Below are positions 62,647 to 64,000 of a stretch of 64,000 nucleotides of DNA, piece after piece; the first letter of the stretch is position 1, and each line of letters opens with the position of its first letter. The stretch spans positions 180,859-244,858 of the forward strand of contig CAKUZW010000004.1 in NCBI GenBank assembly GCA_934718135.1. Direction: 5' to 3'. The stretch is from an uncultured Candidatus Melainabacteria bacterium (lineage in GTDB: Bacteria > Cyanobacteriota > Vampirovibrionia > Gastranaerophilales > Gastranaerophilaceae). The notes below the pieces were generated by a model that did no database searches, was not told the origin of the DNA, and saw only the letters and a list, made by a program, of their open reading frames with translations. Position numbers and translations under genes: made by a program.

Positions 62647-64000
62647 ATGAAAAGCCGAAAAAGACAAAAGCGAATTATCGCATCAATGCTTACAACATTG
62701 TTTGTTGCACAACAATCAATGTTACTGTCTGTTGTAGCCAGTGAAATTTCTGGAGTAACGGGAAACAACGGAACTTATAACATTAACCCCAGTGCATTGA
62801 TTAACGGCACAGATATGGGTTACAGAAAATATAAAGATTTCAACCTTGATAAAGGCGATATTGCAAACTTAATTTACAAATACGGAAACACAGATGTTTC
62901 TACATTTATCAACCTTGTTGATAACAAAATTAATATCAATGGTATTGTTAACACAATGCGTGACGGTAACTTCTACAACGGGAAAGCAGTTTTTGTTTCT
63001 CCAAACGGTATGGTTGTAGGAGCTTCAGGTGTTTTGAATGTTGGTTCTTTGAGCGTTTATACACCTAACTCTGTTGTATATGACAACTACAAGAAAAATC
63101 CAAACTCCGATTTAAGTAGTCTTGAAACATCTTATGGCGGTAAAGAAGTTACTATCAATGGTAAAGTATTTGCAGCAAATGATGTAATGCTAAATGGAGG
63201 GAAAGTATCTGTCGGTAAAAATGGCGGAATTATGGCAGGCATCAATGAAAATAAAATGTCTGTAATGAACTCAAACCAACAAGCAGAAACTTTATTCACC
63301 CAACTAGTAAATACTGATAATCTTAACTTGGGAAATGAATTCTCAAGCAGTAACGGTAATATTTATATCAAATCAAATCAACGGATTGACAATGCCGGAG
63401 TTGATATTTCAGGAACAGTTAAGAATTTCGGCAAAGGGAATACTGAAATCAGAAGTACTGGTATTGACGGTGTTAAAATCGCAGGAACAGTATCAAATGC
63501 TGACGGGTTGTTAAAAATTAATAACAATTGGGGCGATGTAAATATCTCCGGAACAGTTAAAAACAATGGAACAACTCAAATATTTAATGTTCCAGGAGAA
63601 GGCAAAGCAACATTCACTGTTGATGGCCAAACCTACACATACCAACTAGATACAAACAATGGAATAAACATTTCCGGTAATGTTGACACAAAAGGAGACT
63701 TAACAATTAATAATACCGGTGATAAAGGTATTAATATCTCTGGTGTTGTTAATAATGACGGAAATTTAAGTATTCAAAACGGTATTTCTGGAAATTCCGA
63801 AACTGCAAAAACAAGAAACAATAGAACAGATGCACTAAATATCACTGGAACTGTTAATAATACAGGTAATGCCACTATTTTAAACGAAGCAAAAGGTGGT
63901 TTAAAAATTGGCAATACCGGCAGAGTATCAAATTCAAACGGTAAGCTAGCTATGACTAACAATGGACAAGGCGGCTTCACTGTTGAAAATGAGGGCGTTG
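62647..64000 (+). CDS. Filamentous haemagglutinin / LktA-like adhesin, N-terminal part (cut by window edge)
   Basis: An open frame of at least 451 codons that runs off the right end. Basic N-terminus (MKSRKRQKRIIA) and a hydrophobic stretch act as signal peptide; mature sequence starts around VVASEISG. The TPS/haemagglutinin domain follows: NINPSALING, NLVDNKININGIVNT, AVFVSPNGMVVGASGVLNVG. After residue 240 come short beta-helix repeats with the unit I-x-G-x-V-x-N (VDISGTVKN, VNISGTVKN, INISGNVD). AAAGGA is 9 nt before the ATG. Likely a large secreted surface adhesin; the secretion partner is not visible. Confidence 0.9.
   Translation, partial: MKSRKRQKRIIASMLTTLFVAQQSMLLSVVASEISGVTGNNGTYNINPSALINGTDMGYRKYKDFNLDKGDIANLIYKYGNTDVSTFINLVDNKININGIVNTMRDGNFYNGKAVFVSPNGMVVGASGVLNVGSLSVYTPNSVVYDNYKKNPNSDLSSLETSYGGKEVTINGKVFAANDVMLNGGKVSVGKNGGIMAGINENKMSVMNSNQQAETLFTQLVNTDNLNLGNEFSSSNGNIYIKSNQRIDNAGVDISGTVKNFGKGNTEIRSTGIDGVKIAGTVSNADGLLKINNNWGDVNISGTVKNNGTTQIFNVPGEGKATFTVDGQTYTYQLDTNNGINISGNVDTKGDLTINNTGDKGINISGVVNNDGNLSIQNGISGNSETAKTRNNRTDALNITGTVNNTGNATILNEAKGGLKIGNTGRVSNSNGKLAMTNNGQGGFTVENEGV

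Noticed and set aside
1..64000. CRISPR array, insertion sequence or prophage
   Set aside because: No regular direct repeats, transposase, integrase or phage structural genes were seen on either strand.

Overview
This is a 64 kb piece of an AT-rich bacterial chromosome that uses the standard code. It most resembles a gut member of the Gastranaerophilales (Melainabacteria/Vampirovibrionia, the non-photosynthetic sister group of Cyanobacteria). That assignment rests on several prepilins with the leader FTLAE-LITLGIIGVVAA, a filamentous haemagglutinin of the LktA-like type, 2-hydroxyacyl-CoA dehydratase-related proteins, a DUF752-type methyltransferase like those of cyanobacteria, and anaerobe-style oxidative defence (desulfoferrodoxin plus ferritin). 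No 16S gene is present, so the placement is inference. I see no prophage, transposase or CRISPR array.

Layout. 1-9.4 kb: the end of glmS, a small hidden gene, a ferredoxin, thrB, a frameshifted MnmC-like methyltransferase, a prepilin with a divergent small DNA-binding gene, and two convergent flavoproteins. 9.5-18.8 kb: dnaX, LD-carboxypeptidase, a tandem universal stress protein, then a tight operon sigma factor - gcvPB - CoA-dehydratase-like protein - membrane protein - miaA. 18.8-27.8 kb: an 874-residue cysteine-rich prepilin, the N half of a split transketolase, a WecG/TagA glycosyltransferase, a block of unrecognised proteins, and a second prepilin/regulator pair. 28-32.3 kb: a probable ADP-ribosyltransferase and a LysR regulator divergent from two aldo/keto reductases. 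32.6-42.4 kb: tRNA-Leu(CAA), ftsZ, nadK, a GIY-YIG protein, a two-component system with an exported protein, dfx-ftn, the third prepilin/regulator pair, and a long SRP RNA. 42.4-53.1 kb: lipid/polysaccharide genes (GT2, HpnK-like deacetylase, phospholipase D-like protein, two PlsC), argS, an unusual phosphohexomutase and a Pro/Gln-rich HEAT protein. 53.4-64 kb: transketolase C half - ftsE - ftsX - degenerate GGDEF protein - isochorismatase, a U32 peptidase, rimO - flippase, and the start of a large adhesin running off the right edge.

Cross-cutting patterns. The three ordinary-sized FTLAE prepilins are each head-to-head with a small HTH-type gene. All four prepilins, including the giant one, carry a related C-terminal D-[IT]-N-G ... 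D-x-F motif. Many genes have an extended -10 box (TGnTATAAT or close) only 6-9 nt before the start codon and no Shine-Dalgarno sequence, which suggests frequent leaderless transcripts. The surface theme is strong: prepilins, an adhesin, exported proteins and envelope-polymer enzymes make up a large share of the window.
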